Of a DNA stretch of 64,000 nucleotides, positions 32,661 through 42,986 are shown piece after piece. This DNA is from Proteles cristata cristata (taxonomy: Eukaryota > Chordata > Mammalia > Carnivora > Hyaenidae): assembly GCA_017311185.1 (NCBI GenBank), contig JAESUZ010002597.1, positions 75,001 to 139,000 of the forward strand. The letters are read 5' to 3'. Numbering within the stretch: the first letter of the stretch is position 1; each line of letters starts with the position of its first letter. The position numbers were made by a program, and so were the translations under genes. Below the pieces are notes generated by a model. It saw only the letters and a program-made list of their open reading frames with translations, made no database searches and was not told the DNA's origin.

Positions 32661-33899
32661 TTACACCATTCATGTCGTTACTTCTGCTTCAGGAGGCCCA
32701 ATCAGCCCTGGGCCAGGGGAACAAGCTGACAGAGTTTTAGGGGGCCAGATGGACGGGGGTTTACCGTGGTTGAAAAGGCAGCTTAGTGCTTGCCTCTTCA
32801 AGCCAACTGTGTGAAATCCTGGTGGGGCCCCTTCTCCCCCCGCCCCCCCACCCCCGGCCGGCCCTCCAGCAGCCCCTGCCTCCCTCTCTCTCCGCCATTC
32901 CAGGTGGAAGGGCCAGTTCCGGGAGTGCAGAGTTGCTCTCCCTGAGATCTTCGAGCACGAAGGGCACCCACCTAGAGCATGTCTCCTGGGGCAGGGGAGT
33001 CCCAAGGGGGAGCTGGCCTTCAAGGAAGGGGTACAAGCCTGGGTCCCTGGATCCTGTCCCGGGAATGCATTAATAACCAAAACTCATTGTGTGGGAAATG
33101 GATGGGGGGCGCACCCTTGGTGCCAGGTACAGTGCCTGGTCTTGAGGAGGTGAACCCAGCCACCTGGCTGTTTGGTCTAGCCAAGTCCCAGGAGGGAAGC
33201 TTGTAGTACCAAGTCAAGATTTTAAAGGCCACCCCTGGGGTTTACCAGTTGACTCAACCGGGCCTGAAAATAACATTGAATCAGTATCAGGCCAACGTTT
33301 TGTGCAAAGAAGCCATTTTATTCATCGGCTTGAGAGCCACGGAATTGTTGCCTCTGGGGCAAACAAAGTTAGGGGGTTGGTTTCGAGTTATAAAAAAGAA
33401 AAGGTTTAAGGCTGAGTTTACCAAATGTTTAATTAAATATCTAAAGAGGTAGAACTGTGCAGACGCCTCTGAAATTAGACCCTTGTCGGAAGGTATCTCA
33501 ACAATGACAAATCCGAAGAACATAGTAGACCCTTATTTTCATGAAAGCATACTGATTTGACGACAGTGCTCTAAAAAGGCTTTCAGAAAAGATTTTTGGA
33601 GTGAGGAAGATTACATTTAATATGAGATGTGGAAGCATTTTATATATCGGATAGAATGTGGGGGGCGGTCTCCCAAATTCAAAGCTTTGGCGCCTGGTGA
33701 AATTTGGAAGCAACTATGCTTGGTGGGGGGTGGGGGTAGATGGTTCTGAGCTGGGCTCTAAGGTCACAGGGCTGAAATCAAGGTGGGTTGAATCTTAGGT
33801 TGGAGAAAACCCATTTTCCAGAGGTGCTTTCTGGAAGGTTCTTCTCCAGGCTCAACTGAAAGCTTCAGTCTCTCAACAGCTGGAGGAGAATAGCAGGGC
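32661..33899. other. Unassigned sequence; GC-rich then AT-rich
   Basis: 32820-33080 is C/G-rich with few CpGs, so it is not called a CpG island. From 33240 it becomes AT-rich and repeat-free. Frames up to 136 aa overlap on both strands in the GC-rich part; none is called. Confidence 0.35.
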
Positions 33900-34440
33900 T
33901 TTGGGAAGAACTTACTAGAATCCTTAACGCCGCTGACAATCCGCCGCTATTGAACTGCATTAAGTAGATATTATGGGAGGACAAAGAAGTAAATAGCTCG
34001 ACATCGCCCTCATTCGCATGCGGGGCCCCCCCGGCCGGGACCATTTTAAGGGCAGAACCATTGTTCCCGCGCTCCCCAGGTTAGCTTTAACTTGCAAATG
34101 ATCCCCTGGAAAGGAAAAGAGAAGTGGTTTTCTTTTTCTTCTCTCTTTCCCTCTCTCTCTCCCTCCCTCCCTCTCTCTTTCTCTCTCTCTCCTGTCTGTC
34201 TCTGCCTCCCTCTCTTCTCAAAATGGCCCTCACAGAAAGAAAATCATTTTAGGCCATAAGAAAATGAAAGGCATTGTTGCCATGGCTTGGACCGTAGCAA
34301 ATGAAATACATCACGGGCTCAGGAGCGGAAAGCTACACTCAGGCTGTTTTATTTTGGTGCTTCGGAATGTGGTCCGCATGAGAACATAAACAACGCCAAA
34401 TCTATATGAATTAATAGGCCTGGCTTGACATATTTCCCTT
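33900..34440. other. Candidate conserved non-coding block
   Basis: CTGACAATCCGCCGCTATTG, CTGCATTAAGTAGATATTATG, a CT-rich simple repeat at 34135-34219, then GCCATAAGAAAATGAAAGGC, TGTTGCCATGGCTTGG and TATATGAATTAATAGGCC. No SINE lies within kilobases. Inference from composition and repeat exclusion. Confidence 0.35.
34135..34219 (+). repeat. CT-rich simple repeat
   Basis: Pyrimidine run of CTCTCTCT, CCCTCCCTCCCT and TTTCTCTCTC blocks. Not associated with a SINE tail. Confidence 0.85.
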
Positions 34441-35394
34441 TGTTTGAGGCCAAACAGGCGGGGTGGGGGGTGGGGGTGGGGGCTGCAGTGTGGGAGAAGA
34501 AGGAGAAAGGAGAAGGGAGAGGAGAATCTTATTTGATTAAAAAAAAAAATCCAATAATCCAGCCGAATGGGAGGAGTGCGCAGGGCAACCTCCTTAAGAG
34601 ACGGGCCCTCGGAATCAATGGCGAGTCATCGGCCAGCGCGTGGAGTCTCATCACTTGCTCTGATCCAAATGCTTTTTCGAGGGGGAAAAAAAAAAAGTCT
34701 CCGTAGAATTGTTTGCAAACTGCAAAGTGCTTCGGCGAGTGACAGGAAAATGCTGGAAGCTGGAAACCTATTCCCAGGCAGAGGCCTTCGCTGTCACCTT
34801 GGTGGGTGAATAATTGTGCCTTTTGCATAGGCCTTGTCATCAGCGGCAGGAATGAGGGGGCCCCAAGGACCGCCCTGGCAGGCGCGGGTGTTGCACCAGC
34901 AGAGTAAATTAAAACACGGATTACAGCAAGTATGATTGGGGATGACATGCGGGGCGGGTGTAGCCACAGAACGAGGAGTGTTGCCCATATGGTCCTCGGG
35001 AAACCCACGCAGTGCGGCTTTTCTCCCCAGCCAGCTCCAGCTGCCCGTCTGAAGGGGGCCTTTAGGAGGCCTCAAGCCATTTTCTGGAACTGGGAAAATT
35101 CGTTTCCCTTCTTTGCAAGTTCAGAAACACCACCGGCTGCCGGCAGGTTCCTGGCGGTTTTTGTGGTGATAACCCGTCCCCCCCACCCCTACTTGGTCCT
35201 CAGCGGCAGGTGGGGCGGGGTGGGTGGGCCGTCTGATGGGCAGGGCCGCGCCTTTTGGGTTCCCTTGCTCGAATTCAGAGGAGAAACTTACTGGGACCGT
35301 GGAAACCGCTGCCTATGTGGTTCCCATGATCTCGGGTGCCGGAAGCCAGGGCTGCCTGGATAATATCACTTAGTGATACTGGCGAATACTTCCT
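34441..35394. other. Unassigned GC-mixed, low-repeat sequence
   Basis: A GGGTGGGGGGTGGGGGTGGG run at about 34461-34481 could form a G-quadruplex. Frames of 143-159 aa on both strands have no domain. CpGs are present (34580-35340) but not at island density by eye. Confidence 0.35.
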
Positions 35395-35410
35395 AAACAT
35401 GTACCGTGTT

Positions 35411-35618
35411 TATTTAGTTTTGACAGAGAGAGAGAGAGAGAGAGACAAGAGTGTGAGCAGGGGAGGGGCAGAGAGAAAGGGAGACACAGAATCTGAAGCA
35501 GGCTCCAGGTTCTGAGCTGTCAGCACAGAGCCTGACATGGGGCTCAGACTCACAAACCATGAGATCATGACCTGAGCCGAAGTCAGACGCTTAACCGAAG
35601 GAGCCACCCAGGCGCCCC
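35411..35618 (-). mobile_element. SINEC_Fc felid SINE, antisense
   Basis: TTATTTAGTTTTGACAGAGA, GAATCTGAAGCAGGCTCCAG, GAGATCATGACCTGAGCCGA and GCCACCCAGGCGCCCC. A perfect 16-bp target duplication AAACATGTACCGTGTT at 35395-35410 and 35619-35634. The tail poly-T is very short although the duplication is perfect. Confidence 0.96.
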
Positions 35619-35879
35619 AAACATGTACCGTGTTCTAAAAGTTGCAGCTTTATTTCCACGTCCTGTATGAACAGCTTGGGCAGACACCACCTTGTCGAAG
35701 AGACCCAGGAGGGACCAAGCGGGGCTGAAATAAATCTCCACATTCTCTACATTCACCAAGCCATTGCCCCCCTGCAAGGCAGAGTCCCCAGGGGGAAGGG
35801 GCGTCTTACCCATTTTCCGCCAATGCATCATATGGGTGTACAGTGGCCCCGTATACTTCCCAGCATGGCTACGACTCTA

Positions 35880-36030
35880 TGGATAGGTCTGATCATCAGT
35901 CCCATTTTACTGGTGAGGAAAACTGAGGCTCAGAGAAGTTCAACGATTCGCCTAAGTCGCATAGCTGAGGCGTGGAGAGCTCCAACTGAGTCTTCTGAGT
36001 CCAGAGCCTGAACCTCCTAAGCACTGCAGG
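35880..36030 (-). repeat. MIR SINE, antisense
   Basis: CATTTTACTGGTGAGGAAAA then CTGAGGCTCAGAGAAG, CGCCTAAGTCGCATAGCTGA, and TCTGAGTCCAGAGCCTGAAC. The antisense MIR core is clear. Confidence 0.85.
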
Positions 36031-36709
36031 GAGGAAGGACAGGGTGAGAACTGGGAAGGCACCCCGTCCAGAAGCTCTGTCAGCACAGGGGCCTGGGAGC
36101 ACAAAACGCTGCGGAATTGGGAAAAGTGGGGGAGGGGAGAGGTTGGAGACACAAATAGAGGAATCAGTGTGAGCCCCTGCAGAGGCAAGGAGTGGAGGGG
36201 TTCTTCCAGCAAAGCCCTGGAGTCTCTCGCGCCCCTGTCTGTTTCCTGCACAGCCCACATCAGAGCCCTGGGGTGCTCATGCACACGTGCGCGCACACTC
36301 CACAACAGGGCGCTTCTGAAACCAGCACCAGTGCCCGGCACACTCACCTGCCCTCCTGAGGGAGGAAGAATTGTCACTCACATCCTCATTGAGAGTGATC
36401 ATCTCAGAGCAGCCTTAACCCTTTCACCTCTCCTGCTAGGCTTAGTACATGAAACAAACCTGACCCTATCACGTCTTGTGTGAAGAAAATTCCATACAAC
36501 CGGATCTCTTCTTACCCGTCAAAGGGCGAGAGCTCACGTGTAAACGTGAGCCCTGAAAAGTCACCGATTATATATTGTTGGCTTGAGTCCTCCACGACCT
36601 TAAACAAGCAATGAGACAAGAAAATTCCTTGTGAGAAATTTGCCGTAAAGGGGGTGAGGTTGGTGAGGATGGTGCATAGAACATTCCTCTTTAAATTACC
36701 AAAATGTCA
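36031..36709. other. Unassigned sequence with a short perfect hairpin
   Basis: GCTCACGT at 36532-36539 and ACGTGAGC at 36544-36551 flank a 4-base GTAA loop, and the left arm and loop include a CACGTG E-box at 36535-36540. No gene or repeat otherwise. Confidence 0.4.
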
Positions 36710-36892
36710 GGGGTCCTGGGGCGGCTCAGCCGGTTAAGTGTCCAGTTCTTCATATCGGCTCAGGTCATGATCTCGGTTCCTGGGATCAAACCCTGAGTGG
36801 GGCTCTGTGCTGACAGCACAGAGCTTGCTTGGGACTCTCTCTCTCCTTCCCCAGCTCTCTCTCTCTCAAAATAAATAAACATTAAAAATAAG
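36710..36892 (+). mobile_element. SINEC_Fc felid SINE, shortened
   Basis: Head GGGGTCCTGGGGCGGCTCAG, GGTTAAGTGTCCAGTTCTTC, GTGCTGACAGCACAGAGC, a short CT-rich section, and tail TCAAAATAAATAAACATT. Target duplication weak. Confidence 0.9.
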
Positions 36893-36999
36893 TAAACAAG
36901 TCAATATCTGCAAGTGTCAGAGTCTGGGAGGAAGAGTCGCCCCTTTCGCCACTTGGATGCCTAATAGGGATTTCACGGTGCTCACAACGAGCGTCCGAT

Positions 37000-37720
37000 G
37001 TCTACTCGTATCTCAACCTCTCACCCAAACGGCCTCCGGCACCTTCCTCATCTCTGTCAGTGGCCAGTCTGTCTTTCCAGCTGCTTGAGGCCGACACCCT
37101 GGAACTGTCTCTGAACCCTTCCCCTCCCACATCTCGTCTCCTCCACCTCAGCCCGCCACGGAAGCTCTGCCTTCCAAGCGTGGCTGACCCCACTGGTGCA
37201 AGCCCCCGTCATGGTCAGGATTGTTGTAACACCCTTCCAGTGGCTTCCGGAAGAGACTCCTCCGCTCAGAGCCATGACTTCTCACGTCACTCAGAATAAA
37301 TGCCAGCTTCCTCGCCAGGCCTTATAAGACCCCTGGCCGTCTCTGTCCCATCGTCTCGATCAGCGCCCTCCCAGATCACTGTGCCACAGCCACAGCGGGC
37401 TCTCCAAGTGCCTCATACCCTCCACGTGCGCTCCCCCTGGGGCCCCTTTGCACTGGCCCGTCCCCGGCGAAGGCTGTCGTTCCCCCAGATGTGTACACGC
37501 TCCAGGCCATCATTTCCTGCCTTCCGGACTCTTGTCCCATGCCACCTCGGCTGAGAAGGCTTCCCTGGTCTCCCAAACAGAAATAGCCATGCCACCCCCA
37601 CGGCACCTTCTATCCCCCTCCCCCACCCCCCACCCCTTAGCACGCTTTGTGTTTCTTCCTAATACTTAACAGCTGGACTGTTTTTTCTGGTAGGTGGAGA
37701 CAGAGACCTGAGGTGCCCGG
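37000..37720 (+). repeat. L2 LINE 3' region
   Basis: Sense L2 landmarks: CCTTCCAGTGGCTTCCGGAA, AATAAATGCCAGCTTCCTC then CCAGGCCTTATAAGACCCC, CCCCTTTGCACTGGCCCGTC, GCTGTCGTTCCCCCAGATG, and GAGAAGGCTTCCCTGG. This order is typical of L2 and predates placental mammals. The reverse-transcriptase frame is not preserved; several 60-84 aa frames cross it by chance. Confidence 0.78.
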
Positions 37721-38112
37721 ATGCGTGGTGCCCTTTACAACCCCAGGCCTGAAACTCGGGACTGGGTTCAAACACAGATTCTGAGAGAGAATGAGAAAAT
37801 GAGCTCCCTTCATTCTGTGCTGGGAGAGGAAAGGAGGCCTTGAGCGCAGAGGCACGGTCGAAAAATGGTCCACTTAGATCACATTGCCGAGCGCAGGGCA
37901 CCTCGTAAGTGACCCAGGAAAGGTTTACTGTAGTACTCTTGCTATTTTCATTCCCTGATTCTTGGATTCCACATATATCAACTACAAATGCTGGTAAAAA
38001 CTTAAACTTTTGGTATCTAAATTAAACAATACAGTCATTTCCTGAATATATTTTTTTTTTAATTAAAAACAAGGCTTAAAATGCTTAACATTGGCATAAC
38101 TTTAATTGTTAT
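37721..38112. other. Unassigned sequence
   Basis: Nothing recognised. Confidence 0.4.
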
Positions 38113-38301
38113 GGGGCGCCTGGGTGGATCAGTCCCTTAGGCGTCTGACTCCTGGTTTTGGCTCACATTTTGTGAGTTCGAGCCTTGCATCGGGCTATGC
38201 GCTGACAGTACAAAGCCTGCTTGGGCCTCTCTCTCTTCCTCTCCCTTGCTCATGCATGCTCTCTCTCTCTCTAAATAAATAAACTAAAAAAGAATAAAAA
38301 C
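38113..38301 (+). mobile_element. SINEC_Fc felid SINE
   Basis: GGGGCGCCTGGGTGGATCAG, TTAGGCGTCTGACTCCTGG, a small deletion at the GTCATGATCTC segment, B-box GTGAGTTCGAGCCTTGC, and tail CTAAATAAATAAACT. Confidence 0.93.
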
Positions 38302-38309
38302 ATTGGTCA

Positions 38310-38740
38310 AACTGACAAGTGCAGAACAACCCAGTTCAGTACCCAATCCTATCCTGGGTCCTGTCCTGAAGGAAAATGCTGTACAGAACATTATTGGGCC
38401 AGTGGCAAAATGGAAACACAGATGATGAGCGAGCTCCAAGTTACCATATCAAGGTTCATTTTACTGATGTTGAAAACTATATTGTCAGTACATAAGAGAG
38501 CAACTCTGTTGCTAGGAATTCTCCACCAAAGTCTCTTTGGGTCTGTAACTTGAGCTACAGAAGTTGAAAGAAGCAAAATTGGGGTGTGTCTGGGCGTGAG
38601 ATGTGCTCAAACCATAAAGCAGTGGGATTCCGTGTCAACAGTGGGTGGACTCGGGCAAAGGGAAAGCAGGTTCGTTACACTGTTTTCAGTTCAGTCAAAT
38701 TTCTGAATTTTATTGTTTCCGCATAAAAAAGTTTTTTAAA
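38310..38740 (+). repeat. Possible old LINE 3'-end-like repeat
   Basis: GAACATTATTGGGCCAGTGG, AATGGAAACACAGATGATG, and the ending TTTCTGAATTTTATTGTTTC then AAAAAAGTTTTTTAAAA follow the order of a common mammalian repeat end I remember but cannot name. Tentative. Confidence 0.35.
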
Positions 38741-38999
38741 AAATGACAAAACTTAGCACTGAGGATTATGGCCTGCATGTTAATTTTTAAAAGCACGAGT
38801 GTGGGGTCCCCGATCACCGTGGCCGAAAAGACGGGAAACTGGCTTCTCAACCTTATCCCAACCAAAGAAGGCAACGTCCTAGCCTGTAAGGAGAAAGGTA
38901 GGCGCTTTGTTGGCTCATTGGCGGTGGGGAGGGTTTTGTGGGTTTTGTGGGGCTTTAGGGGTGTTTACAAGACTCTTCAGACTCTGGAAAATGAGATTT
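38741..38999. other. Unassigned sequence
   Basis: Contains a 79-aa plus frame (38768-39007) with no domain; not called. Confidence 0.35.
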
Positions 39000-40130
39000 C
39001 ATCTTAAAGTATCGGAAAACTTTGCAAGGTTATTAAATGAAGCATGCATTTAGAAGCTTCTAGTCAAGGGAGCCTCTTTGAAGTAGTTTAGCATTTCAGA
39101 AGCTTCACATGTTAATTGTATGCAAAGAAATAAAACAGTTAAGCAAACTTCAATCTAAGGAGATTTGCATAAAGGATTAGGACCCACTGGTCCTGGAAAA
39201 CACTCTTCCATCTGAAAATGGGTGCCCCGTGCTCTCAGATCCCCCAAATTTCTTTGTGCTGTCCTTGAAGTCCGATTTAATCCCGCTTTCTTCATTTACA
39301 CCTTCTCCCCAAACCTCCCCGGCCCGGTGCTTTGAGAGCCGGGATCATTCTCTTCCCCAGTTGAAGGGGGTTTTTCCTTCATTAATTTCTCTAAGAAGAT
39401 TACCGAATACTTGTTTGTTGTTGTTGAAGCAACTAATTTCCCTAAAGCTCTTTGTTTTTCCAACTGGTTTACACTTTAATGCCCTTGGATTGAATTTCAA
39501 CAACAAGGCATCCGCTAGGACCAACCAGCTCTCTTTGAGAAGAAAATAAAATTCGGGAACTTGGTGTAAACTATTGTAACCGCAGGCCCGCTCTAAAAAT
39601 ATACCTTCCGCCATTTCGACAGTTTTCAAAGAGATGTGTCCTAATTAGCATATCATTCAGGCCTTGTTTCCTTCCTAAAGTCAAGGTGACCTTCACTGAA
39701 AACTGAATTTCTCTAATTCCTCTGACTAAGGGCACATCTCACAACGTCCTGGCAGTGCAGCTGGGGGCTTACACATTTGGCTGGTGTTTTCTCTTTCTCT
39801 CTTGGCTTGTTTCTTTCTTTCTAATACCTCTCGTCTTTGAGGGTCTACGGAGAAAGCAGAATGGCAGGTCCGCTGTAAGAACTTTGACAAATGCCGTCAT
39901 TTTGCAAAGCGATCCCAAAATGTTGGTATGATCTTGCTTAGAAATCCCTTTTTACCGGGATAATTGTAGGGAAGCTAAGGGGTAACCCCCTTCACTCGGA
40001 TTCACAGCCATTTAAACATTCGTGCCAGTTAATTACCATAATTGGTTTGTGTAATTAGCATGAGGAACACTGGCGCTTTCACACAGAGACGCCTTTACTT
40101 ACTGGGAAATGCCGCCGCAGTCATCCAGCC
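39000..40130. other. Candidate conserved non-coding cluster
   Basis: About 1.1 kb with no interspersed repeat. An octamer pair lies 43 bp apart: ATGCAAAG at 39120-39127 and ATTTGCAT at 39163-39170. TAATTAGCAT occurs at 39642-39651 and again at 40052-40061, the second next to CAGTTAATTACCATAATTGG. These cores suit POU and homeodomain factors. The open frames at 39229-39549 (plus) and 39345-39629 (minus) overlap head-on and have no domain. Confidence 0.45.
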
Positions 40131-41229
40131 CAAGGACAGCAGCCTGGCTGTCGAGGGCCCGGTTCGGCTTCAGGTCTCTGGGGAGTTTCTCCTGCCTTAA
40201 GCACCTTGAAGATCGACCCTTGAACTTTCTAAGCCTAAAATGCTATTGATATTCTGTACTTGGTCAGAAGAAAGGAGGTGGGGGTGGGGCCAGCAGGGAT
40301 GCCCAGGGGGAGGGTGGAGCTCAGTGGCAGCAGCTATTTGCAGAGCTGGGGGCTTTCCGAGCTCACGGCCGTGTGCCTAGGAGCCCCGTCTGAAGGCAGG
40401 ATCTGGGGGACCCCGTGCTTTTTGGCCGAAGGACCGTGAGCCTGCACATCATGCGGAAACGAATGGCCAAATTATAAAGCGCAGGAGCAATTATTGAGTG
40501 CCTGTGACGTGCAGACTAATCTCCTAAAGAGATCAGCGCTGGGAAAGATCCTAAATGTGGAATTCGGATCATCCAGGTGTAGACCCAGCAGCAAGCCCCG
40601 CCCTGAGTGAGAAGGGCAGGGAATGTCGGAATCCGAGAATTCCCTTGAAAACATTCAGTCTTGGGTCCTGTGAATTTCGAGATTTCATCGGAAGACTCAG
40701 CTGGTAAAGGGCTGTGATGATTGAAAAATGTTGTGAATCCTGGGCTCCACATTGTTATGGATTTTGGACCGAGGTCCTCCTTAAAATAGTAGAAATGCGC
40801 TAAGAGAGAGGATTATTTAAAACTATCCCAACAAAAGGAATCCCACATTCCAACGGTGAGCTCTCCTCGATTCATGGTGAGCGATTCATGGTGAGCGACG
40901 TTTGGCTTCCCCTAAAATATTCCAAAGGATAAGGCGCAAGGGGTCAGAATTCTGAATGGCCGAAATGTAAATCAAAGACAGCAGACCTTCGGAGGTCTCA
41001 ATCAGGCAAAGCTTGCAAATGCATATATTTAAAAAGCACCTGGAGATAAATATCTTTAAGGACCTCTAGAAGAATAGCTTCAATTTGAAATCTGTTTGTC
41101 GTGATTTTGGTTAATAAATGAAATGAGAACATCCTGTTAAGGAATACTTTTTGTTTCGTTGGGTGGGACTGTAATCACACATTCAGGCTTTTTTTTTTTT
41201 ACTATGCTTTTTCTTGTTTTTCTTTCTTT
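40131..41229. other. Unassigned low-repeat sequence
   Basis: A possible MIR trace lies at 40485-40545 (ATTATTGAGTGCCTGTGACG). GATTCATGGTGAGC occurs twice in tandem at about 40870-40897. No gene recognised. Confidence 0.4.
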
Positions 41230-41500
41230 TTTTTTCGATGTTTTATTTTGTTTTTGAGAGAGAGAGAGACAGAGCGCAAGCTGGTTAAGAGCAGAGAGAG
41301 AGAGAAAGAGAGGGAAACATAAAATCTGAAGCAGTCTGTGGGCTCTGAGCTGTCAGCACAGAGCCCAATGTGGGGCTCGAACTGAGAAACCAGAAAACGT
41401 AAGAGCTAAGGGTACCTGGGGGGCTTAGTAGGTTAAGAAACCGGAAGATCATGACCGGAGCCGAACGTTGCTTAACCAAACTGAGCCACCCAGGCGCCCC
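41230..41500 (-). mobile_element. SINEC_Fc felid SINE, antisense, with internal foldback insert
   Basis: Antisense SINE with TTTTGTTTTTGAGAGAGAG, GAGCTGTCAGCACAGAGCCC, GGGGCTCGAACTGAG and GCCACCCAGGCGCCCC. It is longer than normal because 51 bp at 41392-41442 interrupts the B-box region. The insert carries a plus-strand SINE head (GGTACCTGGGGGGCTTAG then TAGGTTAAG) and is bounded by a repeated GAAACC (41386-41391, 41437-41442). Confidence 0.93.
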
Positions 41501-42470
41501 TGTCATTGGTTGTTTTGTAAAAGGAACCTGCCATCCTAATTTTGGCTATGATGCAACGTAGCTAATGGTTCACGGTCGAACAACAGCCTATTGTACACAA
41601 TCATACATATAATTTGATGAAAGCGCGTGCGCTCCATCTTTCAAAAACTGCACCAGCGCCCAGCTATTGATCTGACATTTATCCAGGCGTGTCTTCTTGT
41701 CCAAGTGTTTTAATAATCTAATTTTAAAATAAAATTCTGCTTGGAGAATATCTGAGTTTGGCCCCCACGCTTCCCGCAGCCTATGGTAATGTGGGGCTAA
41801 TATCATTAGGAGGTGAGCTGGCTAGCATCGGCCTGGTTTTATGAGGAAGCGGGAGGGGGGGCGGGGTGTCATTATTTGACAATTATTATAACTTTAGAAA
41901 GAGTCTGCGAACCGGAGGCGTCATGAATAATTAAGAGAGGTGTTCCCTCCCCCGCTCCCCACTTTAATTAGATCTCGGTGCATTTTAAAATATATAGGTG
42001 GGGGGCTGTGTGTGACAATGCGATATCTCATATTTGGGCAGCAGAAAATAGGAAGCCTCCTGTTAGTATTCCTCGGTGTTAAATTACCGATGCCTGAAAG
42101 GCGCTGCCACCAAAGTAGTCTCCACATCTCATCTCCCTTCTGAGCCTACTCCCCTTGTCAACACCAGGCTGTCCCGTCTGCCCACCCCTACTGTCTGGGC
42201 CAACATCGAGAGGCGCCTGCTTCTCACATCATCATTGTTATCAACGGGCTCAAAGTCAATGTGCAAAGCGACCGCTAATAGAGCAGTGTTTGACATCACA
42301 TCTTGAACCTGAATAAGCAAATAGGCAAGTCGACTCTTCGGGGTCAAGCTTTATAGTCATTTTTATGACCCAGGAAATCATTTTCGGTGACAGTGATGAC
42401 AAACGCTGAACACGGGGCCCGCGGAAGTACATCCATGAATGTTGCATTACAAACCCTCGGGGTCATTGTC
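41501..42470. other. Candidate conserved non-coding cluster
   Basis: Nearly 1 kb without interspersed repeats. Dense homeodomain-like cores: TTTTAATAATCTAATTTTA at about 41708, TTATTTGACAATTATTATA at about 41872, TCATGAATAATTAAGAG, ACTTTAATTAGATCTC, and CTTTATAGTCATTTTTATGA at about 42350-42366, with GTCATTTTTATGAC a small inverted repeat at 42356-42369. Poly-G patches break the AT-rich core. No coding frame of note. One of the best enhancer candidates in the window. Confidence 0.5.
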
Positions 42471-42729
42471 TGCCCAGGGCGCCCCCACCCAGACACCTGC
42501 AACCAGGCGGGCTCATGTCCCGCTGGGAGAAAGACCGTAAGAATGGTAAGAAGGGTCAGTGCGTTGACTGTTCAGTTTCTAACAGGAGGTGTAAGACTGG
42601 GCTAGTACCCAGCTCAACGGGGTAGTTAATGAGGTGGTGACACCTTTGAACTGTCCAGATATGGCCATTAGCACAAAATAGTTGGGGACCAAAGCTCTCA
42701 AACATGGCCATCTACTGGAATTATCTCTA
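42471..42729. other. Unassigned sequence
   Basis: Nothing recognised. Confidence 0.4.
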
Positions 42730-42745
42730 AAAAGAATCTCCATCC

Positions 42746-42973
42746 GGGGGCCTCTGGGGGTCTCAGTCTGTTAAGCATCTGACTCTCTCTCTCTCAGGTC
42801 ATGATCTCACGGTTCGTGGGTTTGAGACCCGCGTCAGGCTGGGCGCTGACAGTGCAAAGCCAGCTTGGGATTCTCTCTCTCCCTCTTTCTCTGCCTTCCC
42901 CACTCGTATCCTCTCCCTCACACACAATAAATAACTGAACTTTAAAAAAACAATTGACCAGTTAAAAAAAATG
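42746..42973 (+). mobile_element. SINEC_Fc felid SINE
   Basis: Diverged head GGGGGCCTCTGGGGGTCTCA, TTAAGCATCTGACTCTCTC, a strong ACGGTTCGTGGGTTTGAGAC B-box, and a long A-rich tail with a GACCAGTT interruption. Target duplication AAAAGAATCT(C)CATC / AAAAGAATCTATC at 42730-42745 and 42974-42986. Confidence 0.92.
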
Positions 42974-42986
42974 AAAAGAATCTATC

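Noticed and set aside
32820..33080. Possible CpG island
   Set aside because: The stretch is GC-rich but mostly C runs and CpG-poor; no promoter features.
34529..35008. 159-aa minus-strand frame in GC-mixed DNA
   Set aside because: No recognisable domain; overlapping plus-strand frames of similar length; no splice or promoter support.
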